39,167 nt of DNA. Source: Promethearchaeia archaeon. Its GTDB lineage: Archaea; Asgardarchaeota; Lokiarchaeia; Sigyniarchaeales; SOKP01. How positions within the stretch are numbered: the first letter of the stretch is position 1; each line of letters begins with the position of its first letter. The notes beneath the pieces are model-generated. The model was given only the letters and a program-made list of their open reading frames with translations. It ran no database searches and had not been told where the DNA came from. The translations under genes were made by a program, and so were the position numbers. The DNA lies in contig JAHQWL010000049.1 of assembly GCA_029856155.1 (NCBI GenBank), positions 1-39,167 on the forward strand, read 5' to 3'. Positions 18,127-26,808 of this stretch are shown here, in pieces.

Positions 18127-19326
18127 TTAAAAATCTATATCTTTTCCTTCATAAGCATATTGGTATAAACGTATCACATCTTCTTTATTAGGAATTCTAG
18201 GAGCCATAACTCCTGAAGGATCTTGATAAAAGAGACTAACTAAATTAGTAATATTATTATCAAAATCATCTTTAGAAATTCCCAAATCTTTAAGATTAGA
18301 AATAAAATCTACTTCTTTCTGAAGTTCTTTTATTTTTTCAACAACTTTATAAGCAGCTTTCTTATTATCATCATCCCAATTTGCCCATCCTAATTTTTTT
18401 GCTAGTTCAGAATATAATATAATTGATTCATTTGTTTCACCTGGAGCATTTAAACAATATTGGGTGATATATCGAAGAAAGAGACCTACTGAACCACCAT
18501 GTGGAGTATGGAAGATCGCTCCCCAACTATGCCCCATTGCATGAGCTAAATGAGCTTGGGAATTTCCAAAAGCCAATCCTGCCATAGTTGCTGCTTGATG
18601 TAAATAATCTCTTGCTTCTTTATTAGTTCCATCCTTATAAGCAATTGGTAAGTATTTAAAAACAAGTTCAATTGCCTTTAAACCCATAGCATTACTAAAC
18701 TCGTTTCTCCAACTCGAAATATATGCCTCTACAGAATGGCATAATGCATCAAAAGCAGTATCCGCTGTTAGTTTAGGAGACATTCCCATAGGAAAAACCG
18801 GATCAACTATAGCATAAGTTGGGACTAATATCATATGAGTTAATGACATCTTCCTCCAAGCGTTATTTTGAAGCCTAGAAATTACAGCTGCCCAGGTTAC
18901 TTCTGAACCTGTTCCTGAAGTGGTCGGAATTGCCACCAATTTTGCTTTATTTGCAAAATCATATAATTGTTCGTTAAAAGGATCCAAATTATTAAGTGTG
19001 TATTCAGGATACTCATACATTACCCAAATGCACTTGGCAGTATCAATAACAGAGCCTCCTCCTAGAGCAATAATTAAATCTGGGGCATATTTATTGCAGT
19101 ATTCTTTTCCCTTCATTACATCTTCTTCGTGAGGATCTGGTACTATATCTTTAAATACATTATAATCTTTTCCAAATTTTTCAAGTTTATTCGTTAGAAT
19201 CTTTAAATAGCCCAAATCTTCAATGATATTATCAGTAACGATGAAGCATTTTTGTCCTTTTATCCTTTCTAAAAAATCTAAAGCATCTTCACCATATATT
19301 ATATTTTGGCAATAGAAGTGCCACAT
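18127..19326 (-). CDS. Iron-containing alcohol dehydrogenase
   Basis: This NAD(P)-dependent group III (Fe) alcohol dehydrogenase interconverts alcohols and aldehydes. The nucleotide-binding loop GGGSVIDTAK is near residue 100, PTTSGTGSEVT near 140, and the metal site comprises the aspartate in TADTAFDALCHSVEAY followed by the histidines in AHAMGHSWGAIFHTPHG. The length of about 400 is usual. Two starts are possible: GTG at 19338 or ATG at 19326. I prefer the ATG because GGTG then sits at ribosome-binding distance, the TATA box would place the RNA start near 19346, and MWHF matches the usual beginning of the family. Substrate is unknown. Aldehydes made here could feed the AOR encoded at 29987. 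Confidence 0.88.
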   Translation of the reverse strand: MWHFYCQNIIYGEDALDFLERIKGQKCFIVTDNIIEDLGYLKILTNKLEKFGKDYNVFKDIVPDPHEEDVMKGKEYCNKYAPDLIIALGGGSVIDTAKCIWVMYEYPEYTLNNLDPFNEQLYDFANKAKLVAIPTTSGTGSEVTWAAVISRLQNNAWRKMSLTHMILVPTYAIVDPVFPMGMSPKLTADTAFDALCHSVEAYISSWRNEFSNAMGLKAIELVFKYLPIAYKDGTNKEARDYLHQAATMAGLAFGNSQAHLAHAMGHSWGAIFHTPHGGSVGLFLRYITQYCLNAPGETNESIILYSELAKKLGWANWDDDNKKAAYKVVEKIKELQKEVDFISNLKDLGISKDDFDNNITNLVSLFYQDPSGVMAPRIPNKEDVIRLYQYAYEGKDIDF

Positions 19327-19365
19327 ACCTTTTTTCACCTTTAATTTTTATATTGAGATAAGTAA

Positions 19366-19378
19366 TTTTTATATATTC
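19366..19378 (-). promoter_or_regulatory. TATA box for the alcohol dehydrogenase gene
   Basis: The minus strand reads GAATATATAAAAA, about 40-52 bases before the ATG at 19326. This position helps choose that start over the upstream GTG. Confidence 0.45.
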
Positions 19379-19497
19379 TGATAGTAATACTTAGAGTTTT
19401 ATTAAATTTAATATTCAAATTAAAATTCAATGAACTATTTTATTAGACATAAGTTACATTTCACTATAATTAGGATATTAGGAAGGATGATAGGAAT

Positions 19498-19905
19498 ATG
19501 ATAGAATCAGAAAAAGATAATTTATTTATACTATTTCAACAAACTATTGAAGCTGTAATAAAGGAAAAGGAAGAAAATCCCAAGAATGAAAAATTAATAA
19601 AAAAATTTAAAGCAAGAGTGATCATTGGCCTACAAATTGAAGAAGATTATTATTTTTGGATAAATTTAGTTGCCAATAATGGAAATTATTCCCTAGGAAA
19701 GGGAAAATTGGATGAGTTTGATTTAGAATTAAGAGCGGATCCTGAGGATTTAGTCTTTTTTGTAAACGGAGAGAATTCAGTAATTAATATGGTACTAAAA
19801 AAGAATCGATTTGGATTTAAGAAATTAAGATTCTCAAAAGGGTCAACTGGTAAACGCAACTTCGGAATTTTGTTAAAGCTTTCTAAAATTCTCGTTTTAG
19901 ATTGA
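19498..19905 (+). CDS. Small SCP2-like protein (putative)
   Basis: This 135-residue soluble protein has an N-terminal helix, then a pattern resembling the SCP2 sterol-carrier fold: a beta segment (ARVIIGLQI, YYFWINLVA), GKGKLDEFDLELRADPEDLVFFVNGEN, and a C-terminal LLKLSKILVLD helix. The central DLELRADPEDL stretch is like the SCP2 signature where a bound-lipid tunnel closes, but similarity is modest and no catalytic residues are expected. If correct it binds a hydrophobic ligand. A purine-rich GGAAGGATGATAGGA region precedes the ATG. It converges with the Vps29-like gene, 19 bases between stops. Confidence 0.5.
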   Translation: MIESEKDNLFILFQQTIEAVIKEKEENPKNEKLIKKFKARVIIGLQIEEDYYFWINLVANNGNYSLGKGKLDEFDLELRADPEDLVFFVNGENSVINMVLKKNRFGFKKLRFSKGSTGKRNFGILLKLSKILVLD

Positions 19906-19924
19906 AGTACTTTTATAGAATGGG

Positions 19925-20554
19925 TTAATATTTTTTATAAATCTGGTTATTCTTAAAGGTAAAATAGAACTCTGAAACATTTATTTCTCTTTTTTTTTTA
20001 TCAATTTGGAAAAGTTTTATAATAATATCCTTAACGTTATTATCAATATATAATTCAATAAAGGAAGGAATTTTACTTGCTACAAATGACCACGCACCGG
20101 TCACACTTCCGGGATTTATTAATAGAATCCCTTCTCTTGTTAAAAAGACTTCCTCTTTATGGGTGTGTCCAGAAACTAATATATTATATCCTTTCTCTTG
20201 AGCAAGAATCTCTAATTGATCATGATCTCCTCGAGGACTTATCTGTGATCCATGAGTTAGACCTAATATTACTTTCTTATTATCTTCAAAAGAAATATCT
20301 AATTTTTGGTAAATAGGTGAATCACGATTCCCATAATAATAATCCATATTTCCAATTACTTTAAATAGAGTTCCCATGGTTTTTAGGTTTAAAAAATCAA
20401 TTAAATTAGGGAAATTAATTATATCCCCAGTAAAAAAAGTGTAATCAAAAAGCTCTGATTCTGTTATTTCATTTATTTTATCATATATTTGCTTAGGTAT
20501 GTCTTTTGCGCGATTGGGTACATGTGAATCTCCTATGCATAATATTCGAACCAT
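19925..20554 (-). CDS. Vps29-like / MJ0936-type metallophosphoesterase
   Basis: This calcineurin-like phosphoesterase has the complete small-family metal set: D9 and H11 (GDSH), D44 (TGD), N69 (GNMD), H101 (THGSQ), H130 and H132 (SGHTH). The usual catalytic histidine of GNH is replaced by methionine (M70). The whole chain aligns, from memory, with the retromer subunit Vps29: DSHVPNRAKDIP near the start, SGHTHKEE, INPGSVTGAWSF, then IPSFIELYI and a C-terminal strand pair, as in the Vps29 ending. The metal-ligand residues are intact, so it may still be an enzyme. The gene lies eight bases after the acyl-CoA synthetase gene and probably shares its transcript. The phosphoesterase call is firm; Vps29 affinity is inference. 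Confidence 0.82.
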   Translation of the reverse strand: MVRILCIGDSHVPNRAKDIPKQIYDKINEITESELFDYTFFTGDIINFPNLIDFLNLKTMGTLFKVIGNMDYYYGNRDSPIYQKLDISFEDNKKVILGLTHGSQISPRGDHDQLEILAQEKGYNILVSGHTHKEEVFLTREGILLINPGSVTGAWSFVASKIPSFIELYIDNNVKDIIIKLFQIDKKKREINVSEFYFTFKNNQIYKKY

Positions 20555-20562
20555 GATATAAT

Positions 20563-22041
20563 TTAGCTTTTGTTTTTATTCTTTGAATCTTGTACTAGTA
20601 TCCAAAAATTCTTAATCATATCTTCTAAACTTGGATAATTTGGAATATTATGTTCACTTAATAATCGTGAAACTTTACGGATTTCTCTAACTTCTCCAAT
20701 CAACCAGAAGAATATCGGTTTAGAATGATGATTTATATGATCAATCATATTTTCATAATTATTAATTGCTCGAAAGCGACTTGAACAAAACATCATATTA
20801 AGAACACCTTCAATCTTATCATCGTTTAATAAAAGGTCGTATACAGAATTCACAAGCTCACCAGGGTTCATGTTAGTCATCATCGCTTTTTCCATTGCGG
20901 GCCAAATATCTACAAGTGCAAATCTATTTGGCGGCATCCATTCTGGAAATACTTCAACAAGTTTAGTATATATACTCTCATCTAAATTAGGGAATTTTAA
21001 ACCATATTCAACAATAAGATCGGCAGAAATTGTTCCTGCTCCTCCTGAACCAGCAACTAGTGCGACATTACCTTGTTTTGGCATTATTATTTTTTCTCGG
21101 TATAGCATTGAAAATGTTCGAGCAAATTGAAAGAGTTCAAAGAAATTTCTCGCTTGAATTACACCAGATTGTTTTATTATTGCTTTGATTAATTGTGAAT
21201 TTTCTGCTAGTGATCCAGTATGACTTAAAGAAGCTTTTTGACCCTGTGAAGTTAATCCCCCTTTCACAAGAATAATTGTTTTGTTTGGTATTTTTCTCGC
21301 TTTCTTACATAATTCGATAAATTTTCTTGGATCCTTAAATGATTCAAGATACACAGCTATAACATTTACAGTTGGATCGTCAATAAAGTATTCTAAAAAT
21401 TCAATTTCGCTTAAATCCATTTTGTTTCCTATTGAACACGAATATCTAATACCTAAGTCTGGATATTTCTCCATCATATACATCAAATATCCCCCATTTA
21501 ACATCCCTGACTGACTGATTATAGCAATATTACCAGTTCTATATTTGTAAAAAACACCAAAACTTGTAAAAAATCCGCCTTTATCATTAGGTTCTGCATC
21601 ACTATCTCCATCAATCCGAGTAAGGCCCATACAATTTGGTCCCATAATTCGGATTTTCGAAAAATTATCAGTAATTTTTAGTATCTGGTCTCTTAACTCT
21701 AGACCCTTTGCACCTACTTCTTCAAATCCTGAGGCTTCAATAATAGCACCTTTAATCCCTTTCTGGATACATTCATTTAGTATATGCGGTATTTTACGAT
21801 TTGGAACATAAAATACAGCTAAATCTACCTTTTCTTCAATATCTAAAACTGACTTCTTAAATTCTAATCCAAATACCTCTCCCTCTGAAGTAGGATTTAT
21901 TGGATAAATTTTACCTTTAAAGTTGTTTGTAACAAGATTTTCTAATATTCGATGCCCGCCTTTCATTGGGTTTTTTGAAGCGCCAATTACTGCCACAGAC
22001 TTTGGATTTAAAAATAGCTCAATAATTTTATTTTCTGTCAA
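20563..22041 (-). CDS. Acyl-CoA synthetase (NDP-forming), alpha-type subunit
   Basis: This protein resembles the CoA-binding/succinyl-CoA ligase-like alpha part of ADP-forming acetyl-CoA synthetases, which conserve the energy of acyl-CoA as ATP. It has an N-terminal CoA-binding Rossmann domain (AVIGASKNPMKGGHRILENL, near 17-36), IMGPNCMGL (132-140), the ligase domain with ISQSGML, and the phosphohistidine loop ASLSHTGSL with H274. At 492 residues it has no ATP-grasp (beta) domain, and no beta subunit gene is in the window. Towards the end, where relatives carry an NPVD motif, this protein reads NRFALVDIWPA. The start is TTG at 22041, with AGGT seven bases before. It lies between tyrS and the Vps29-like gene on one strand. 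Confidence 0.85.
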   Translation of the reverse strand: MTENKIIELFLNPKSVAVIGASKNPMKGGHRILENLVTNNFKGKIYPINPTSEGEVFGLEFKKSVLDIEEKVDLAVFYVPNRKIPHILNECIQKGIKGAIIEASGFEEVGAKGLELRDQILKITDNFSKIRIMGPNCMGLTRIDGDSDAEPNDKGGFFTSFGVFYKYRTGNIAIISQSGMLNGGYLMYMMEKYPDLGIRYSCSIGNKMDLSEIEFLEYFIDDPTVNVIAVYLESFKDPRKFIELCKKARKIPNKTIILVKGGLTSQGQKASLSHTGSLAENSQLIKAIIKQSGVIQARNFFELFQFARTFSMLYREKIIMPKQGNVALVAGSGGAGTISADLIVEYGLKFPNLDESIYTKLVEVFPEWMPPNRFALVDIWPAMEKAMMTNMNPGELVNSVYDLLLNDDKIEGVLNMMFCSSRFRAINNYENMIDHINHHSKPIFFWLIGEVREIRKVSRLLSEHNIPNYPSLEDMIKNFWILVQDSKNKNKS

Positions 22042-22074
22042 CTTTATACCTATCTATATTTAAACTTCGTTCAA

Positions 22075-23178
22075 TTAATATTTTGTATATACTTTTTGAA
22101 CAAATTGATATAATTTCTTGGCGTTTTCATTGCTCTTAAAATGATCTATAACGGGAGCTAAAAATTGGTTAATATATTTAACAACGGCATGTTTTAAATC
22201 AGGAGGATTCAACATACCTTCTGAATAATCTCTTTCCAACTCCTCATAGGAATTATATTTAATATTTCCTCCGTATTTTTCAGGTCGTTCAATTTTAAAG
22301 ACATCAATAAGTTCAAATATGATATATTTGCAATATTCTAAAATCGGATTTTCTTCAGTTTGTTTAGGTGGACAATATGCTTTATTTATCTTACGTTTTA
22401 CATCAGTAGGTGTATCTAACATGAATATTGATGAATCAGGGTCAGATTTAGACATTTTAAGATCTATGGTTCTATCTATACCAGATAAATCTGTAGCGGG
22501 GGGCTTTAAACCCATTAACATATGATGATGGATTGCAGCTGGTTTTGGTTTATTCAACTTCTTTGCCACCTCTCTTGCCAACATATTTACCTTTCTTTGA
22601 TCCATTCCAAGCTGACATATATCTGCTGGAAGATAAAAAATATCTGCTGTTTGCATCAGGGGGTATAATATTTGAGAAGCGTATAATTTATCAGATTCAC
22701 TTCTTCCCATTATCTGAGTGCATCTTTTAACTCGTTTTAAAGTTGTTTCTATCCCTATTTTTAGTACTAATTCCCAATATTCAGGATTTTTTACTAAATC
22801 TGAAGCATATATAAATTCTACTTTAGTTAAATCCATACCAGATACTTTCCATAGTTCAATGAAAAAATCTCCAACTCTTTTGATTATTTCTAAATTTCCA
22901 CCAAATTTTTTGTTCGCTGCTGCATGCCAATCTGCTATTAGAAATTTGAATCTAATTCCCGTTCTTGTTATTTTATTCACATTTATAGCTCTTAAAAGTC
23001 CTTGAGCAATATGAATATTACCAGAAGGCTCAAAACCATCATAAGCATATACTTTTTCGTTATGTTCTGTTTTCCATTGGATCATTTCTCTTAATTCATC
23101 TAATGTGATAATTTCTTCTCCAACTTCTTTTAATAAAGCAATTTTTTCATCTAAAGTCAAAGACATATTATCATTCAC
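22075..23178 (-). CDS. tyrS: Tyrosyl-tRNA synthetase, archaeal/eukaryotic type
   Basis: This class I synthetase charges tRNA-Tyr (EC 6.1.1.1). The HIGH-equivalent HIAQ is at 56-59 inside YDGFEPSGNIHIAQG, GMDQRKVNMLARE at about 191-203, and KMSKS at 241-245. The C-terminus is the short archaeal anticodon-binding region. The length (367) is slightly above methanogen TyrRS. The start is GTG at 23178, or ATG four codons later at 23166, where AGTGA upstream gives a better ribosome-binding distance. It is first in a likely tyrS / acyl-CoA synthetase / phosphoesterase transcript, with a 33-base gap to the next gene. Confidence 0.95.
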   Translation of the reverse strand: MNDNMSLTLDEKIALLKEVGEEIITLDELREMIQWKTEHNEKVYAYDGFEPSGNIHIAQGLLRAINVNKITRTGIRFKFLIADWHAAANKKFGGNLEIIKRVGDFFIELWKVSGMDLTKVEFIYASDLVKNPEYWELVLKIGIETTLKRVKRCTQIMGRSESDKLYASQILYPLMQTADIFYLPADICQLGMDQRKVNMLAREVAKKLNKPKPAAIHHHMLMGLKPPATDLSGIDRTIDLKMSKSDPDSSIFMLDTPTDVKRKINKAYCPPKQTEENPILEYCKYIIFELIDVFKIERPEKYGGNIKYNSYEELERDYSEGMLNPPDLKHAVVKYINQFLAPVIDHFKSNENAKKLYQFVQKVYTKY

Positions 23179-23327
23179 TAAACATTTTATAAATTAGTAA
23201 ATTATTTGATTGATAAAACCTTTACGGAATTTAGAAATTCATTAGTAATCTTTAATATTTTATTATCGGATATGAAATTTAGATTATATATGCAATTTTC
23301 AAGATTGAATATTTGTAGAATTAGTTA

Positions 23328-23858
23328 CTAATTTTTTTTTCGATAGAGAAATCCTGGAAGCCATAAAATCATACCAAATAAGGCTCCTAATAAAAAAGTA
23401 ATTGAATCCCCCCACAGAAAAATTTTATAAATAATAGTTATAATAAGAACCATAATTCCAATTAGAAATCTTAATGGATGTTTAAATCGACTATTTGTAA
23501 CTTGATGAAATAAATAAAAAAATAATATAATTGCATGACCACTAAACGGAATACTTATAATATATCGAATGAAAGAAAAGAAACCAACGATTATACATTC
23601 AATAAACAATAATATATATGTTTTTCGCTCTTTTTTCTCATTCCAGAGCCAAATTACCTCACCTATTAAAATCCCATAAGGAACAAAAATTGAAATCATA
23701 TATAATGGGGGGGTAGAGATATTTAATGTCTCGGTAGCAGTATTAACTAAAGGATAACCTCTAATAGAGAAGAATATTACTGAAAGAATAACAATTATCA
23801 ATCCAGTTCCATAGATAATAATTAGTTCCTTCGTTGAAGTGACCGTTTTAATTATCAT
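23328..23858 (-). CDS. Hypothetical membrane protein, about 5 helices
   Basis: I do not recognise this 176-residue protein. It has about five hydrophobic helices: one near 12-30, one near 50-68 (YMISIFVPYGILIGEVIWLW), then about 80-97, 104-120 and 130-172. Loops are short and basic (KKERK, RFKHPLR) and the end is RKKN, so the C-terminus is probably cytosolic. No conserved catalytic motif is visible. The gene stands alone downstream of ppdK and upstream of nothing on the same strand within 149 bases. Confidence 0.55.
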   Translation of the reverse strand: MIIKTVTSTKELIIIYGTGLIIVILSVIFFSIRGYPLVNTATETLNISTPPLYMISIFVPYGILIGEVIWLWNEKKERKTYILLFIECIIVGFFSFIRYIISIPFSGHAIILFFYLFHQVTNSRFKHPLRFLIGIMVLIITIIYKIFLWGDSITFLLGALFGMILWLPGFLYRKKN

Positions 23859-23941
23859 AATCTTTAGAATGTATTATCATTTAAATTTACAAAATTTAAA
23901 GCGATAATAAATAAGATAATCAATAAAAATTTAAGGAATAC

Positions 23942-26635
23942 TTATTTTTGTTGTTGCTCAATTGCAGCTTGAGCTGCTGCAATTATAGCTACGGGAATTC
24001 TATATGGAGAACAAGAAACATAATTTAAACCGATAGTATGTGCAAACTTTATTGAACTTGGGTCTCCTCCATGCTCACCACATATACCTAATTTCAAATC
24101 TGGTCTAGTCTTTCTTCCTAATTCAATAGCTATTTTCATTAACTTTCCAACACCATCTTGATCGAGAATTTCAAAGGGATTATTCTCTAAAATATCCTTG
24201 TTTAAATAAATAGGGAGAAATTTACCTTCGGCGTCATCGCGAGAGAAACCATAAGTCATCTGTGTTAAATCATTTGTGCCGAACGAAAAGAATTCCGCTT
24301 CAATTGCGATTTCATCCGCTGTTAAAGCTGCTCTGGGGATTTCGATCATCGTCCCGAATTTGTATTCTAAGTCTACGTTCGAATCCTTGATAATCTCTTC
24401 GGCAATCTCAAGAAGCTGCGATTTAACCAATTGCAACTCTGAAAGCATTCCAACAAGAGGAATCATGACCTCAGGTATTACTTCAATGCCTTGTTGTTTG
24501 AGTTCACAAGCTGCTTCGAAAATAGCTCTCACCTGCATCTCGTTGATTTCTGGCCATACAATTCCTAATCTACAGCCTCTCAGGCCCATCATGGGGTTCT
24601 CTTCAGAGAGAGACCTGATCAGGCTAATAACTTTACTCTTTTTCTTAATTTCAGCATCAAGTGGACTTGTACCTAATAATGTATTAGATAAGGCATTTGT
24701 CATTTTGAGTTCTTGGCTTTCTAACATAACAGTAGATAACTCCGGTAAAAACTCATGCAAAGGCGGGTCTAGCAATCGTATTGTTACAGGTTTCCCTTCC
24801 ATAATTTTAAAAATTTCATAAAAATCACCCCTCTGCATTGGAAGTAGCTTATTTAATGCCTCCTGTCGTTCTTCTGTTTTTCTTGCCATAATCATATTCT
24901 GAACAATGGGCAGACGAGAAATGTCCATGAACATATGCTCTGTTCTTGTAAGTCCAATTCCTTCAGCTCCAAATTCTATTGCTTTTCGGGCATCAGTAGG
25001 GGTATCAGCATTAGCCCTCACACCCAAAGTCTTTATCTCATCTGCTATTTTTAATAATTCAAGGAACTCTCCTCTAATTTCAGGCTCAATTAAGGGAACT
25101 TTTCCCTCGATAACCCTGCCTGTTGTTCCATCTATTGTAATCCAAGTTCCTTCGCTAACGACCATTTCATCAACTCGAAATTGCCTATTTTCTTCGTCAA
25201 TTTCAACATCTTGAGCTCCTACAACAGCAGGTTTGCCCATTCCTCTCGCAACTACTGCTGCATGTGAAGTTTTTCCACCAAATTGAGTCAATACACCACT
25301 TGAAGCATAAAGCCCATGTACATCTTCAGGTTTTGTTTGAGGACGTACTAAGATAATTTCTTTTTCGCCTTGATTTGCTAATTCTTCTGCTCTATCGGAG
25401 TCAAAAATTGCTTTTCCAGAAACCGCTCCCGGAGATGCATTAATTCCATGAGCTAAAACATGTACAATGGAATTCTCATCAATACTTTTAAATAATAATT
25501 TAGCAACCTTGTTAGGATCAATACTCATTATTGCCTCTTCTTTTGTAATGGAACCTTCTTTGACCATGTCAACAGCAATTTTGACTGCTGCTGATGGCGT
25601 TCTTTTCCCATTTCGTGTTTGTAGTATGTTTAATTTCCCATCTTCAATAGTAAATTCAATATCTTGCATATCTCTATAATGATTTTCCAGTTTATCCATT
25701 GTCTCCAATAATTCTTTATATATTTCTGGAAATTCTTCCCCTAATGTTTCTAATTTTTTAGGAGTTCTTATCCCAGCAACTACATCTTCTCCTTGTGCAT
25801 TTGTTAAGTATTCACCGAATTTTGTGTTATCTCCTGTAGATGGATCTCTTGTAAAGGCGACTCCTGTAGCAGAATTCCAACCTTTATTTCCAAATACCAT
25901 TGCTTGGATATTCACAGCTGTACCAAAATCAGGGATATTGTTAATTTTTCTATAAGTAATAGCTCTTCTGTTATTCCAAGATTTAAATACAGCTTCAATT
26001 GCTAAAAATAATTGTGTAGATGGATCTTGCGGAAAAGGAGACCCAATCTCTTTCTCATATAGAGCTTTATAATCAGCAATAACTTTTTGTAAATCATTTG
26101 CTTCTAAATCTGTATCCTGAGCATTTCGGTCTATAGCTCTTTTATATTTATCTAAAATCCTCTCGAATTTTGCATCTCCAATTCCCATACAAACATCTCC
26201 GAACATTTGTAGAAATCTCCTCCATGAATCATAAGCAAATCTCGGATTGTCTGTTTGTTTAGCTAATCCTAAGACACTCTCATCATTTAAACCCAGATTG
26301 AGCACTGTATCCATCATTCCTGGCATACTTATGGGTGCTCCAGATCGAACACTAACAAGTAAGGGATTATTTTTATCGCCAAACTTCTTACCAGTAATTT
26401 TTTCAAGCATTTTTAAATGCTCAATTACTTTTGGCCTTAAATCTTTCATTATTTTTTCTGGGTTTCCAAAATAAAGTAAACACGCCTCGGTTGTTATTGT
26501 GAAACCGGGGGGAATATTAAGACCTAAATTAGTCATTTCAGCTAAATTAGCACCCTTTCCACCAAGGAGATTCTTTAAATTCTTATTGCCTTCACTAAAA
26601 TCATAGACAAATTTTTTATTTTCAGTGGTTGTCAT
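23942..26635 (-). CDS. ppdK: Pyruvate, phosphate dikinase
   Basis: This enzyme interconverts pyruvate + ATP + Pi and phosphoenolpyruvate + AMP + PPi (EC 2.7.9.1), linking glycolysis and gluconeogenesis. It shows the three family domains: ATP-grasp (GGKGANLAEM, 25-34; PGMMDTVLNLG), the swivelling phosphohistidine domain (GGKTSHAAVVARGMG, H458), and the PEP/pyruvate barrel (FGTNDLTQMTYGFSRDD; catalytic C852 in CGEHGGDP). At 897 residues it is full length. The ATG is clear, with GGT eight bases upstream. Some parts look less AT-rich than neighbouring genes, but I have not measured this. It is a single gene. Confidence 0.96.
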   Translation of the reverse strand: MTTTENKKFVYDFSEGNKNLKNLLGGKGANLAEMTNLGLNIPPGFTITTEACLLYFGNPEKIMKDLRPKVIEHLKMLEKITGKKFGDKNNPLLVSVRSGAPISMPGMMDTVLNLGLNDESVLGLAKQTDNPRFAYDSWRRFLQMFGDVCMGIGDAKFERILDKYKRAIDRNAQDTDLEANDLQKVIADYKALYEKEIGSPFPQDPSTQLFLAIEAVFKSWNNRRAITYRKINNIPDFGTAVNIQAMVFGNKGWNSATGVAFTRDPSTGDNTKFGEYLTNAQGEDVVAGIRTPKKLETLGEEFPEIYKELLETMDKLENHYRDMQDIEFTIEDGKLNILQTRNGKRTPSAAVKIAVDMVKEGSITKEEAIMSIDPNKVAKLLFKSIDENSIVHVLAHGINASPGAVSGKAIFDSDRAEELANQGEKEIILVRPQTKPEDVHGLYASSGVLTQFGGKTSHAAVVARGMGKPAVVGAQDVEIDEENRQFRVDEMVVSEGTWITIDGTTGRVIEGKVPLIEPEIRGEFLELLKIADEIKTLGVRANADTPTDARKAIEFGAEGIGLTRTEHMFMDISRLPIVQNMIMARKTEERQEALNKLLPMQRGDFYEIFKIMEGKPVTIRLLDPPLHEFLPELSTVMLESQELKMTNALSNTLLGTSPLDAEIKKKSKVISLIRSLSEENPMMGLRGCRLGIVWPEINEMQVRAIFEAACELKQQGIEVIPEVMIPLVGMLSELQLVKSQLLEIAEEIIKDSNVDLEYKFGTMIEIPRAALTADEIAIEAEFFSFGTNDLTQMTYGFSRDDAEGKFLPIYLNKDILENNPFEILDQDGVGKLMKIAIELGRKTRPDLKLGICGEHGGDPSSIKFAHTIGLNYVSCSPYRIPVAIIAAAQAAIEQQQK

Positions 26636-26808
26636 GTTATTTTACCAAAATCTCTGTAATCAACACATTTAGATAAGATAAAAACAACAGTTTTAGTTTT
26701 TATAGTTTACCTAGATAACTTGTAAAACATTTATTATAATAGTAATTCCATAAAGGAAATAAAATTTTCGAAAAATAGAATTATATCATTGTACATATCA
26801 ATTACTTG

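Noticed and set aside
24276..24821. Open frame of 181 codons on the plus strand inside ppdK
   Set aside because: It lies wholly opposite the well-conserved ppdK sequence and has no recognisable domain. The same holds for the other frames antisense to hutU, rph, tyrS and the AMP-forming acyl-CoA synthetase.
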